From Anaerobiospirillum sp. NML120449 (GTDB lineage: Bacteria; Pseudomonadota; Gammaproteobacteria; Enterobacterales; Succinivibrionaceae): DNA of 64,000 bases. The position numbers and the translations under genes are program-made. This document shows, one piece after another, positions 37,971 to 47,898 of the stretch. The stretch covers positions 27,266 to 91,265 of the forward strand of contig NZ_JALKIL010000016.1 of the NCBI RefSeq assembly GCF_023051105.1, written 5' to 3'. Every line of letters starts with the position of its first letter. Positions within the stretch are counted from its first letter, which is position 1. Under the pieces are notes generated by a model that was given only the letters and a program-made list of their open reading frames with translations, made no database searches and had not been told where the DNA came from.

Positions 37971-39635
37971 ATGGCTCAATTCATTTTTACTATGAATCGT
38001 GTGGGCAAGATTGTGCCCCCAAAGAGACAAATCTTAAATAACATTTCTCTGTCTTTCTTCCCGGGCGCAAAGATCGGCGTATTAGGTCTGAATGGTGCCG
38101 GTAAATCCACCCTGATTAAGATCATGGCTGGTGTTGACCAGGACTATGAAGGCGAGGCCCGTCCACAACCAGGTATCAAGATTGGCTATCTGCCTCAGGA
38201 GCCTAAGCTCGATCCTGAAAAGACTGTTAAGGAAGTCATTCAGGAGGCTTTTGGTGAGGTTAACCGTGCCCTGACCCGCCTTGATGAAGTCTACGCTGCC
38301 TATGCAGATGAAAACGCAGACTTCGACGCTCTTGCCAAAGAGCAGGCTGAGCTTGAGGCCATCATTCAGGCTCACGACGGCCACAATCTGGACAACCAGA
38401 TTGACCGTGCTGCCGATGCCTTACGTCTTCCTGACTTCAGCCGTCAGATCAAGGTTCTCTCCGGTGGTGAGCGCCGTCGTGTTGCTCTGTGCCGTCTGCT
38501 CCTTGAGCGTCCTGACATGCTGCTGCTCGATGAGCCTACCAACCACCTGGACGCCGAGTCTGTTGACTGGCTTGAGCAGTTCCTCCACCAGTATCCAGGT
38601 ACAGTAGTAGCCGTTACCCACGATCGTTACTTCCTGGATAACGTTGCAGGCTGGATTCTGGAGCTTGACCGTGGCGAGGGTATCCCATGGCAGGGTAACT
38701 ACTCCAGCTGGCTGGAGCAGAAGGATCAGCGTCTGCAGATCGAAGAGAACACCGAAAGTGCCCGTCGCCGCTCCATCGAGCGCGAGCTTGAGTGGGTCCG
38801 TCAGGGTGCCCGTGGCCGTCAGGCCAAGTCCAAGGCCCGTATGGCACGTTTTGAAGAGCTGTCCTCTGTTGAGTACCAGCGTCGTAACGAAACCAACGAG
38901 CTGTACATTCCACCTGGCCCACGTTTAGGTGATTCCGTACTGGAGGTTAAGAACCTCTGCAAGGCCTATGACGGCCAGGTGCTGATCGACGATCTGTCCT
39001 TCACTCTGCCAAAGGGCTCCATCGTGGGTATCATCGGTCCTAACGGTGCCGGTAAGTCCACTCTGTTCCGCATGATCACCGGTCTTGAGAAGCCTGATTC
39101 AGGTGAGATCAAGCTGGGCGACACTGTAGTAACAGCCTACGTTGAGCAGTTCCGTGACGAAATGAACGACGACAACACTGTCTTCGAGGAAATTTCCCAC
39201 GGTCAGGACATTCTGCGTATCGGTTCCTACGAGATCCCATCCCGTGCTTACATCGGTCGCTTCAACTTCAGAAGCACCGATCAGCAGAAGCGCGTAGGCG
39301 ATCTCTCCGGTGGTGAGCGTGGCCGTCTGCAGCTGGCCAAGCTGCTGCAGGTTGGCGGCAACCTCCTGCTGCTGGACGAGCCTACCAACGATCTGGACGT
39401 TGAAACCCTGCGTGCCCTTGAGAACGCCTTACTGGAGTTCCCAGGCTCAGCTATGGTTATTTCCCACGATCGCTGGTTCCTCGACCGTATTGCCACCCAC
39501 ATCCTGGACTACGGTGATGAGGGCAAGGTACGCTTCTTTGAGGGCAACTACACTGAGTACGAAGCCTGGAAGAAGAAGGAGCTGGGTGAAGAAGCTCAGC
39601 CTCACCGCCTCAAGTTCAAGAAGGTCGCCAAGTAA
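37971..39635 (+). CDS. ettA: Energy-dependent translational throttle protein EttA (ABC-F ATPase)
   Basis: 554 aa against 555 in E. coli, and closely similar end to end. EttA binds the ribosomal E site and gates entry into elongation according to the ATP/ADP ratio. The first ATPase domain has Walker A GLNGAGKST, signature LSGGERRRVALCRLL and Walker B MLLLDEPTNHLD. The linker (P-site tRNA interaction motif) and arm sequences are retained (GNYSSWLEQKDQRL, ELEWVRQGARGRQAKSKAR, NETNELYIPPGPRLG). The second domain has GPNGAGKST, LSGGERGRLQLAKLL and LLLLDEPTNDLD. There are no membrane segments, as expected for ABC-F. GAGGAT precedes the ATG. It is a single gene with its own terminator. Confidence 0.98.
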   Translation: MAQFIFTMNRVGKIVPPKRQILNNISLSFFPGAKIGVLGLNGAGKSTLIKIMAGVDQDYEGEARPQPGIKIGYLPQEPKLDPEKTVKEVIQEAFGEVNRALTRLDEVYAAYADENADFDALAKEQAELEAIIQAHDGHNLDNQIDRAADALRLPDFSRQIKVLSGGERRRVALCRLLLERPDMLLLDEPTNHLDAESVDWLEQFLHQYPGTVVAVTHDRYFLDNVAGWILELDRGEGIPWQGNYSSWLEQKDQRLQIEENTESARRRSIERELEWVRQGARGRQAKSKARMARFEELSSVEYQRRNETNELYIPPGPRLGDSVLEVKNLCKAYDGQVLIDDLSFTLPKGSIVGIIGPNGAGKSTLFRMITGLEKPDSGEIKLGDTVVTAYVEQFRDEMNDDNTVFEEISHGQDILRIGSYEIPSRAYIGRFNFRSTDQQKRVGDLSGGERGRLQLAKLLQVGGNLLLLDEPTNDLDVETLRALENALLEFPGSAMVISHDRWFLDRIATHILDYGDEGKVRFFEGNYTEYEAWKKKELGEEAQPHRLKFKKVAK

Positions 39636-39659
39636 GACCCGGCTGAACTTTGCAGCATG

Positions 39660-39696
39660 AAAAAAGCGCCCTGCCTTTCGGCAGTGGCGCTTTTTT
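39660..39696 (+). terminator. ettA intrinsic terminator
   Basis: AAAAAAGCGC pairs with GCGCTTTTTT, with an inner GCC/GGC, and is followed by CAT. Confidence 0.9.
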
Positions 39697-40312
39697 CATA
39701 TGTGCTGCGAACAAACACCAGTTTTTGACCGAAATGAACCAGGACAGGCCTGAGTTACGGTCTGAGCTGCGGTCTGAGTTTCTGTATGACTGACTGTCTG
39801 TCTTGCTGTCTGGATGGCTGACTGACAGGATGGGCTGGAGTGGGCCTCCTTGCAAGGCAAAGCCATGATCCCTCCAGCTTATGAGCAGTCCAATGCAAGG
39901 CCATACAGCCATCTCTTATGCCCGCTTATCCTGTCCTGCCTAACTGACCGTCCTGTACCATAACGTCCCGTATACTCCAGCAGATCGGGCTATCCCCGGC
40001 ACAACTATGGATGCGGATACAGTAACAGCTATGGTTAAGGCTGCACCCAAAGCCTCAGACAGGGCTACAGACACCTGCTAAGCCCCAGGCACATCCAGCC
40101 GCTCTATCACTATCCGTTGCTCTTAGAGGCTGCAGACAGTCCTTGAGAAACTGCTGAGAGGCCCATCAGCTTATCGCTGCAGGCCTTTTGCAGAGCATGT
40201 CATGAAGTGACGACAGATGCTGTCCAGGTAATGAGCTGTCACATAAGCTGTAAACAGGGACGTATAGAGGCTCATAGCTTCGCTGTAGCGGCTTCATGGC
40301 CTCAAGAACGTG

Positions 40313-40340
40313 CAAGGCCTGTCCAAATGGACAGGCCTTG
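40313..40340. other. Perfect 12-bp hairpin downstream of the GNAT gene
   Basis: CAAGGCCTGTCC and GGACAGGCCTTG pair around AAAT. No T-run is present on either strand. Confidence 0.5.
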
Positions 40341-40537
40341 CTGTAGGGGCTGTATGGAGCCCCAGGGGCGTCTGTGCGCCCTGGGGCAGAGTATGCCCTG
40401 CTGTGCCCTGTGCAACAGTTGTGGACTGTGCAGTCCGTGAGTGCGCAGCACTGCGGCGCTGGTGCTGGGGTGCACAATGCCCCCTGCCACTGGCTGGAAT
40501 GAGCAGCGCACAGGTGCGCTGCGCTGTCCTGCCTTGC

Positions 40538-41086
40538 TTAGCGGGCAATGGTCAGATGTCTGACCAGATAGTGACCAGGCGGCTTCAGGGCCTGCTTTTC
40601 AATGCCGTAGCCTGCCTTCTGGGCTGAGCGCAGGGCTCTGATGTCATTCATGTCGGCGACAGTAGACAGGGCATTGAGATTGCCAAAGTCGTAGGAGGCA
40701 ATAGACCAGCGGCGCAGAGCAGTAGCAATACCCTGACCCTGCAGGGATGGATGCACACCTACGTACAGTGAATGCAGGATATGGTGCTCGATTTCACCCT
40801 CATTGAGCATAAAGCACTCATAGCCTACCACCTTGTTTTCCTTATCCAGGACCAGTGAAACCAGCTCCGGAGAACGGAAGCGGTACAGCCACACAAGCCA
40901 GTTGAGCATTGGCACACGGAAGAGCTGGGAGTGCAGGCTCTGTACCTCCTTGAGGTACTTTACTTTCCCGGTGACAAAAGTGTAGTCGCCGAACTTCTCA
41001 GGTTCCTGGCGTCTCATAATCTGGCGGGCGTACTTTTGATTCATCTTCCATAACTGCACGTTATGGCTGAAATGATGTAGTTCCAT
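40538..41086 (-). CDS. GNAT-family N-acetyltransferase
   Basis: 182 aa cytoplasmic acetyltransferase. The acetyl-CoA motif A is visible as LYVGVHPSLQGQGIATALRR (about residues 105-125), preceded by the beta-4 strand segment VVGYECFMLNEG and followed by LSTVADMNDIRALRSAQKAG, which matches motif B of the fold. The substrate cannot be inferred; the N-terminal 60 residues (HFSHNVQLWKMNQKYARQIM) are not recognised. AAGGT lies 9-13 nt upstream of the ATG. It is a single-gene unit between gene-poor regions. Confidence 0.85.
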   Translation of the reverse strand: MELHHFSHNVQLWKMNQKYARQIMRRQEPEKFGDYTFVTGKVKYLKEVQSLHSQLFRVPMLNWLVWLYRFRSPELVSLVLDKENKVVGYECFMLNEGEIEHHILHSLYVGVHPSLQGQGIATALRRWSIASYDFGNLNALSTVADMNDIRALRSAQKAGYGIEKQALKPPGHYLVRHLTIAR

Positions 41087-42031
41087 GCCTGACCTTACCT
41101 GTTAAAGGATATTATCAGCACAGTCAGCTGCCCCCGACAGCCTGTCCATATGCTGTACTAAACCACAGACTGCCTGCTGAAAATCAGCGTATGCAACCGT
41201 ACCTGCAGGCACGGTAACAAAAGTGGCACTCATATATCTTCAGGCAGTGCTCATCAGCACTGCCGCCCTGCCGTGCTCACCTGATATCCTGATATAAGGT
41301 GCAGCAATCAGCTCAATATCCCATGGTCTGACCAGAGCGGGAAAAATTCGCTGCCAGTCGGCAGCGCTGCATGGTCAAATGCAATACAAAAATGGCCAAT
41401 ACACACATTGCCGCCTGTGCTTACAGGCCGCCTCAAGTGTAAGTCCTGTCAGTGAGCTGATGCAGGTTACTCCGTCAAAAGTGACGGAATTACCGGGGGT
41501 ATAAATACAAGATAATCAATTGCGCCTGTAAGCTCAATAGAAAAGCCCATCCCCCATATCGACAATATTACTCAGATAAGCGCCTTACTCTTCAGTGGAT
41601 CGCCATTTTATCGAAACAGATTTACCCCATAGATAAAAATCAGGCCCTGTCCGAAAAAGTGTATTTTTGTGATACACCACAAATAGCGCCACGCATTATG
41701 ACACCATCCCCTGCCTTGCGTGCACAGCACCCGGGAGCACACTCCTAAAGCCAGGCACCTCAATCATGCCTCTGTGGCATCAGCCATCAGGCCAAGCAGA
41801 CCGGCTCCAGGCCCAGCCCGGCCTGGCAGCATCAATCATTAAACCTGATGACCACACCTGACTGACCATACCTGCGTCATACAATCCGTATCGTTTGACA
41901 GAACCATGCTGGGCACGGCAAGGCCAGCCCAGGCAAGGCGCAACAAAGAGCAGGACAGCTTAGCATTGCATGACGTAGCAATGCACCTCAGTTCCTTACA
42001 CTGCCTTACACTGCTCAACCCTGCACTGGAT

Positions 42032-42076
42032 TTGATTCAATCAAAATTTGATTAAATCAACACTTGATTCAATCAA
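42032..42076. promoter_or_regulatory. Three 13-bp palindromes with a 16-bp period
   Basis: TTGATTCAATCAA (42032-42044), TTGATTAAATCAA (42048-42060) and TTGATTCAATCAA (42064-42076) start exactly 16 bp apart. Each is a perfect palindrome around one base. They resemble FNR sites (TTGAT-N4-ATCAA) but have a 3-nt centre. Such an array suggests cooperative binding of a dimeric regulator. Confidence 0.75.
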
Positions 42077-42243
42077 CAATGGCCACGGCATATTGTCGGG
42101 CACAGAATGAGATACTGACTAATGGCCAGCGTAAAAGGCTGACATGGGCCTCAGCCAAAGGCTCGCTTCAAAAGTTCAGCCTGAAACTCAGGCCCATTTA
42201 AGCATAAAGCCCCGTGATTAAAACGATCACGGGGCTTTATGCT
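42077..42243 (+). ncRNA. Candidate small RNA between iterons and terminator
   Basis: The 125 nt between the iteron array and the terminator have no open frame of note. ATGGGCCT near 42145 and AGGCCCAT near 42190 can pair, with CAGCC/GGCTG-type pairing inside, and the segment ends in a strong terminator on the plus strand. The layout of operator array, short structured segment and terminator fits a regulated small RNA, but no promoter is clear and no transcript evidence exists. Confidence 0.3.
42201..42243. terminator. Strong bidirectional terminator-like hairpin
   Basis: AGCATAAAGCCCCGTGAT and ATCACGGGGCTTTATGCT form a perfect 18-bp stem around TAAAACG. It may end both a plus-strand RNA and the minus-strand YcdX-like gene, whose stop lies about 290 nt away. 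Confidence 0.75.
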
Positions 42244-42535
42244 GTATGGCAGCTGTCATCCGGATACCGTCCCTGAGCATGAGCTCAGTGGCGGCTGGCC
42301 CTGGGCCTCAGCCGTCAGCTGCAGACAGCCTGGGCAGGCAGACTTGCCGGCAGGCATGCAGGCTGTGACTCCAGCTGCAGGGCTGGAAGGCGGCCTGCAG
42401 CTGGTCTGACATGCCTGCATTCAGGCAGGGAGCCTGGGGCAGAGTGCCCAGGAAGGCCGTCTGCTGGCATGCTTGCTTAATGTATGCTCGTGGCTCTTCA
42501 TGAGGGCCTGCTGACTGATGCCTTTGAGATTGCTC

Positions 42536-43282
42536 TTAGAATGGAGCAAAGAAGCGGTGGAGTGACTTGATTGGTTCACGGCCACGGGACTCGAGGAAAT
42601 CGAGCACCTTCATTGGGCTGGTGTTGATAACCTGGTCATAGCAGATACCGGCTGCCTCAATAACCTGCTCTGCTTCCTTGAAGTTACCCAGGAAGTAGCA
42701 GACATGGGCATCAGAACCAAGGGCAATGACATTGCCTATTTCCTTTGCCAGGGTAGCTACCTTTATGCAATTGTCACGACTGCCTGAGCGGGTATTTACA
42801 TTAGATGATGAGTTGAGCTCAATGGCTACATTGTGCTCTTTGGCACACTCAAGTACCTCACGGAAGTTAACCGGATATCTTGGGTTGCCAAGGTGGGTGA
42901 TGATATCTACCTTGCCTGAGGCAATGACCTTTTTGACAATCTCGGTGTGCTCAGCCTCAGTAGTAGGATCAAGACTTGGGTGGAAACCGGCCAGAACAAT
43001 ATCCAGACGGTCAAGAATGTAGTCTTCAAGGTCAATGGTGCCGTCAGCACGAAGATTGGCTTCAACACCACGCAAAATTGCAATGTTATCCACCACATGA
43101 GGAATTACTCTGAGGTTGCCAAAGTGCCATGGATGAGGGGCATCAGGGACATCAGGACCATGGTCGGTAGTGGCAAACATGGCTATGCCACACTTCTGAG
43201 CCTGTAAGACATAATCATTGATAGTGCTGTAAGCATGATCGCTGGCCACAGTGTGGGTATGCAGATCTACCAGGAAACGCAT
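42536..43282 (-). CDS. PHP-domain phosphatase, YcdX family
   Basis: 248 aa. The start at 43282 is chosen because GAGGAT lies about 9 nt upstream; the longer start at 43297 would place that site inside the gene. It aligns along its length with E. coli YcdX, a trinuclear-metal phosphatase of the polymerase-and-histidinol-phosphatase superfamily. Metal-binding motifs are in order: VDLHTHT, TTDHGPD, the APHPWHFGN segment, RGVEAN, AGFHPS, THLGNPRY, IELNSSS and LGSDAH. E. coli has HPGNP where this has HLGNP; the histidine is kept. The physiological substrate is not established. It is a single cytoplasmic gene, downstream of which lies a strong hairpin. Confidence 0.92.
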   Translation of the reverse strand: MRFLVDLHTHTVASDHAYSTINDYVLQAQKCGIAMFATTDHGPDVPDAPHPWHFGNLRVIPHVVDNIAILRGVEANLRADGTIDLEDYILDRLDIVLAGFHPSLDPTTEAEHTEIVKKVIASGKVDIITHLGNPRYPVNFREVLECAKEHNVAIELNSSSNVNTRSGSRDNCIKVATLAKEIGNVIALGSDAHVCYFLGNFKEAEQVIEAAGICYDQVINTSPMKVLDFLESRGREPIKSLHRFFAPF

Positions 43283-44760
43283 TTTATGTATCCTCATCTA
43301 ATTGGTTTGCAGCCTGTCATCAGACAGCTCTACGATATCAGAACCTGCCCTGCAGGCACAGCATCACATAATCCAGCCTGCCAGGCCCGGCCAGGCCAAT
43401 GGCAGCCCGGCCACGGCATAAGCCGCATACCTGGCCACGGCTGGCCATACGGTCAGCCATACAGGCATGCATGCATGCAGGGCCAGCCCCATCTTCAGCT
43501 CCAGACAGCCTCGAACCATCAGGAACCGGTACGGAGCTCAGGCGGGTTTACACCTTGTGTTGAACTTATATTCTAGAACTTTACTGTATGTTTTGTGTTT
43601 ACAGGCCGTAACAGACAGATGTTATGCCCCGGTATGATCCACAATACCCGTCATAATGCACCATGACTACGGCCAGAAATCCCACTGCCCCAAGTCACCT
43701 AAGCCCCACCAGGCATCTCCATACCTTGCCTTTGCCCGGAGCGGAGATCATACATGAGCTCATTCCAAAGCTCTTTCCAGAGCTAACTTCAGAGCCCATT
43801 ACCATAGCCATGCTCATGCACATTAGTGTGCCTGTACCAAAGAACAAAGAGACAAAAGCCGGGAGCTCAGAACAAGTGAACTCATAGCTGACGTCAAAGG
43901 GCAGATGACTGATGACCAGTTGGCGTCCCCGGGGCAGGGACAATGACATGATCAAAGGGCAGGAAGCTGAAGACTCATAAGCTGATGCTCACCCCAGCTC
44001 AGCCCTGCCCAGCTCATCCCTGGCCATGCAGGAACACCTTGCTGCTTCTGCTGCGACAGGCAGCCCCGGATGCTAACCTGACCAATGACAGCCCCGTGAC
44101 CGAGGCTGGTACGGCTGCCTGGCCGTCTGCAGCTCTGGCTGCAGCACATACGGCAGATACTGACACAGCATGGGCACAGAACTGCTGCAGGCAACTGCTT
44201 TGGTAATGACAGGATAAGGCAGGCCCCAGGGTTGTCTTGACTGAAGTTTACCTGCCATGCCTGCTGGGCATGACCTGGGCAAAGAGAACAAATAGCTATT
44301 CCAGAGTAACTAAACTGCTATCCCATGGCTATACCGTAGCTCTACCTTGGCTGCTCCGTGGCCATGCTGCTACCTGGTAAGGGGTTCTCTATGGCTGCAC
44401 CAGGGCATTACATGGGCCCCAATTGCCATGCAGCGGCCATGGCCAGGGCAAGCCCTGCACTGGACATGGCCAGGCTATGGAGATTTGCTGTCTTTGCAAG
44501 GGATATTATCTTGTCTGCCGTAGCCATGCACTGGCTATGTCATGGCAAGGTGGATAAGTGGAATATTGGCTGGTCAGGGCTGTGCTGTGCTGTGCAGTCC
44601 ACGGCCAGCCATGATAAAGCATGGTCTGGATGGGACTGTTATGGCCATGCCCTTGCCTTGACAGGCAAGGGCTTGTCCATGGCATAGCAGGCAGGGCCGC
44701 ATGCCTTGCAGGGAAAGGCAGTTGCCTGCGCGGCTGAGGGACCGTCAGCTGGCCTGGGGA
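43283..44760. other. Gene-poor low-complexity region
   Basis: About 1.5 kb with no supported gene. It is rich in CATGGCCA, GGCCATG and AGCTC words. The longest open frames have no ribosome-binding sites or protein-like composition. Confidence 0.6.
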
Positions 44761-46053
44761 TTATTCGACCACTGGCTTCCAGTCTGGGGAACGGTGGGCA
44801 TGGAAGCACATCATGAGCTGATCCAGTGAGGTGGTGGAGGTGCGCAGCTGATCTAATGGAGGCAGCTCGTTTTCGGCAAAGAAGCGACGCTCTGAGGTCT
44901 CGATATTTTCGACAAATTCACCAGGACCAGCATTGCATTCGACAAAGGCCTTCAGGCAGCCGCAGATATGCTTTGGAATGTTGTGGGCATTGCGGTCCTG
45001 TATGGCAATGAGCTTGACCGGGAAGACGTCCATGCAGGCCTCTTCTCTGACTTCCTTGAGGGTGTTGGAGATGATGGTCATGTTGTCATCACACCAGCCA
45101 CCTGGCAGGCTCCACTTGCCTGACATCTTTTCCTTGACCAGCAGGATACGATCCTCATTGTCGAAGATCGCAGCACGGGTATCGAGCATAGGAGTCTTAT
45201 AGCCTTCAGTGCACCACTGCTTTCTGATGACACTCTGCTTTTCAAAGACATAGTGTGAAGCCATGGCTGCAGCAATGTCCATAAGACGCTCATAGCGTTC
45301 CCTGTCAAAACGGTCCTGAACGTAGCTCAGGCCAATCTGACCAATGGCATTAATCTCACTGGCCCAGATGTGCATCTGAGCTGCCAGGTCCATGCCCTGC
45401 TCTCTGCGGCTTAACATACTTACTACTTCCCATGGAGTCTTGAAGTAGTGGTCGCAGTAAAGATGCTCAAGGCCACGATAGCCCCATACGGCAAGACCAA
45501 AGTCCACTCCGGCATCACGGGCGCACTGCAGGTCGGTATGAGCATCACCAATGAAGATAATTTCCTCACGGCTGGCTCCGGTCTGCTTCATGTACAGCTC
45601 AATGGACTCAGGATGAGGCTTGGGATTGGTTACATCATTGGCACAGATAGCATGATTGAGATAAGGACGCAGTGGGCCGGGAATGTAATCACCAAGTGGG
45701 CCTCCCATTGGGACGCCACGGGTACGGGAGGTAACTACGGCCATGTGATAGCCCTGTCCCTTGAGGTAATCGAGCATGGGAATGACGCCATCATAAAGAC
45801 GGCACATATGTGCTCTGCCTGACACCAGCTCCAGCCACTCGCTTAAAATCTGAGGCACCAGCTCATCAGGTACACCAAGAATCTTCAGACACTGAGGACC
45901 AGGCAGGCCGTAGATAAAGGCAAGGTTCTCTACAGTGCGGTCATGACCCGGCATATAGCGATCAAGCAGGTCGATGATGCTGTGCATGTTTGCTTCGTAG
46001 GTATCTACCAGGGTTCCATCGATGTCAAAAAGAATATGTCTGTATTTGCTCAT
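44761..46053 (-). CDS. HAD phosphatase fused to a Nudix hydrolase
   Basis: 430 aa from the ATG at 46053 (an ATG at 46062, with AGGAG 11 nt upstream, is also possible). Residues 1-215 form a Gph-like HAD phosphatase: motif I DIDGT (10-14), motif II VVTSRT (106-111), motif III lysine in NPKPHPESIE (143-152) and motif IV FIGDAHTD (167-174). Residues about 225-285 resemble the helical Nudix N-terminal domain of ADP-ribose pyrophosphatase-like proteins. Residues 290-425 are a Nudix domain with WSLPGGWCDDNM followed by LKEVREEACMDV. Against the Nudix pattern G-x5-E-x7-REUxEExGU, E is M325, R is K333 and G is C340, while the catalytic EVREE core is intact. A two-step route, Nudix cleavage followed by dephosphorylation, is conceivable, but the substrate is unknown. 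Confidence 0.88.
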   Translation of the reverse strand: MSKYRHILFDIDGTLVDTYEANMHSIIDLLDRYMPGHDRTVENLAFIYGLPGPQCLKILGVPDELVPQILSEWLELVSGRAHMCRLYDGVIPMLDYLKGQGYHMAVVTSRTRGVPMGGPLGDYIPGPLRPYLNHAICANDVTNPKPHPESIELYMKQTGASREEIIFIGDAHTDLQCARDAGVDFGLAVWGYRGLEHLYCDHYFKTPWEVVSMLSRREQGMDLAAQMHIWASEINAIGQIGLSYVQDRFDRERYERLMDIAAAMASHYVFEKQSVIRKQWCTEGYKTPMLDTRAAIFDNEDRILLVKEKMSGKWSLPGGWCDDNMTIISNTLKEVREEACMDVFPVKLIAIQDRNAHNIPKHICGCLKAFVECNAGPGEFVENIETSERRFFAENELPPLDQLRTSTTSLDQLMMCFHAHRSPDWKPVVE

Positions 46054-46793
46054 GTTCAGCATCCTGTTACTTGCTCCTGGAAATTCCTCTATCATCAAAC
46101 AGCCAGCTACGCAAATGGCTGTATAACAATATGTCTGAATCCTCATTATAATCACAAAGCCAGGCCTGGACCCCAGCCACAGCATGCGCATGCCAATTAT
46201 GTGAGCTGGCACGCACCCGTTGCCCCATCACAACACAATCAGCCCCCAAATCATCCCGGCCAAATCCCGGTCAAATCCCAGCCATCCCACCAGACCACAT
46301 GGCCGGGCATGGCAGGGCATGGCAAATCAATAACATTCACAGCCAGACCACCAGCAGCTGACCTAAAGATGCCACGGCCAATAAAGAGTCCACGGCCAAA
46401 AAGCTGCTGCCAGTGGTATGGCCATAAACAGGTTAGGGCCTGCAATGGACCAGCTATTGATGCAGTCAGGCATGAGGTAATGCTAAAAGCCCTTAAGACA
46501 TGCCCATGCAGGCCATGCCATCCTGTGCGGAGCATTACCATTAACCAGTAACCAGTAACATTGCATGCCTTGCCAGCCTGCAGCCAATAAGCCCAGCCCG
46601 CAGGCTGGCATACCTGCAGCCATTCCGCCAGATATCCCAGCAGCCAGACATCCCTGTCTGCAGGGCCTGCAGGCCCTCATGCATTCATAAATCACTCATC
46701 AATGCACTCAATCCCGCTTGCATTCTGACACACCCATTGTACTGCCCTATGTCTATGCAAAGATTGCAGCCTATTGCATGAATTTCATAAATA

Positions 46794-46966
46794 TTGCAGC
46801 AAAACCATGCAATTTGTGACATCTAACATCATAACTACACATAAGGCACAAGTACGCATCAGCCAGTGAACAGGCCGCTATTTGTTTGCAACTCGTTAAC
46901 ATTCATTGCAGTTTTTGCAGAACATTTGCTGCAATTTTGTAGAGAATTTCATGATTTTTGCTGCAA
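46794..46966. promoter_or_regulatory. TTGCWGCAA palindromes
   Basis: TTGCAGCAA lies at 46794-46802 and TTGCTGCAA at 46926-46934 and 46958-46966; the last two are 32 bp apart, the same spacing as upstream of the LacI-type gene. The nearest plausible client is the HAD-Nudix gene, about 750 bp away on the minus strand. Confidence 0.45.
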
Positions 46967-47716
46967 AGATATGTAACAGCAGTCGCAAAGGAGAATGTGG
47001 CAAGGGCAGAGAGACAGAACGATTTGTAGAGTGGCGATTCTGGCTTATGGTGATAATTTAGACGACAGTGATGCTGGATGATGCTGCTGGAGATGGTGAT
47101 GCTGGCCTATGACAACTGTGAGGCATGTATTGGCCGCTTACACTGCTGCTTATTATGATTATGAACGGTAGCAGGAAGAGTATGAGATTCAGCCTGCACT
47201 TAGGACTGATAAGGCGCAGGTGGTGATGACTGCGATGCAGCTAATGATTGCTATGCTGCTGATGAAGGTTAAGGTGGTGACGGTAAAAGGCATGTCGTTA
47301 AGGTACATGGCGGAATTGGACCACAACTTGGGAGGGTACCGGGTAGCCCCCTGAACAGCCAATTGAGCTCAACTCAGGCAGGGTAAATGGTGGTGCAGTA
47401 CTTTGCCATGGCTGTGACCACAGATCTGCTCAGATCATGGGTATTGGCAAAAGCAAGAACAAGGGCAAGGGCCGGGCAAAGGCAAGGACTGGGCAAAGGG
47501 CCTGTGCTTTTGGATGGACTGGGACAGAATGGTACGTTCAGATGTGGGTAGCTGCAGGAGCTGCTCAGCTTTGTGCAGCAGCATGAAATGGCTCAGTCCA
47601 GAGCCACTGCGCTGACGGGCACTGATTGCTTACTAAGACTTCAGAGAGCAGGCAGTGATCCATCCTGCTAAGGAGCACTCCTCATAAAACAGAAAGACAT
47701 GGCTTATTTACCTGAA

Positions 47717-47732
47717 TCTTGCATATGCAAGA
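47717..47732. promoter_or_regulatory. 16-bp perfect palindrome before a small ORF
   Basis: TCTTGCATATGCAAGA ends 28 bp before the ATG at 47761. Its TTGCA half-sites match the regional motif. It may be an operator. Confidence 0.4.
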
Positions 47733-47760
47733 ATACTCAAAAAACAAAAGAGGTAAAGCC

Positions 47761-47898
47761 ATGTCCAGCAGTTACTTTACACCAAGTCAGGCTGATTTAG
47801 TATCACCAGCACCTGCCTTCTACAGTCAGGAAGTGAGCACTGAGTATCATGTGCAGTCATATGAAATGAGCCTCTCTATTAATTTTGAAACCTCGTAA
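47761..47898 (+). CDS. Possible small protein (45 aa), unknown
   Basis: An ATG 7 nt after GAGGT begins MSSSYFTPSQADLVSPAPAF and ends YEMSLSINFETS at a TAA. I recognise no family, signal peptide or membrane segment. For: an excellent ribosome-binding site, a palindrome just upstream and ordinary amino-acid composition. Against: short length, and the same frame continues after the stop for 36 more codons, which could mean a truncated, decayed gene. There is no neighbour within 500 bp. Confidence 0.35.
   Translation: MSSSYFTPSQADLVSPAPAFYSQEVSTEYHVQSYEMSLSINFETS

Larger units (their letters stand above)
39636..40537. other. Intergenic region between ettA and the GNAT gene
   Basis: After the ettA terminator there is about 850 bp of low-complexity DNA. 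A perfect 12-bp hairpin CAAGGCCTGTCC/GGACAGGCCTTG (40313-40340) and GCCCCAGGG/CCCTGGGGC (about 40359-40387) lie downstream of the minus-strand GNAT gene. No gene is supported. Confidence 0.6.
41087..42535. other. Gene-poor region with iterons and terminator
   Basis: No protein gene is supported over 1.45 kb. Small inverted repeats include GCTGCC-AGTC-GGCAGC (41352-41367), TCCGTCA-AAAG-TGACGGA (41472-41489) and GTGTAT-N7-ATACAC (41660-41678). The notable items are three regularly spaced palindromes (42032-42076) and a strong terminator (42201-42243), listed separately. Confidence 0.6.

Noticed and set aside
42032..42076. Canonical FNR boxes
   Set aside because: FNR sites have four bases between half-sites (TTGAT-N4-ATCAA); all three here have three.
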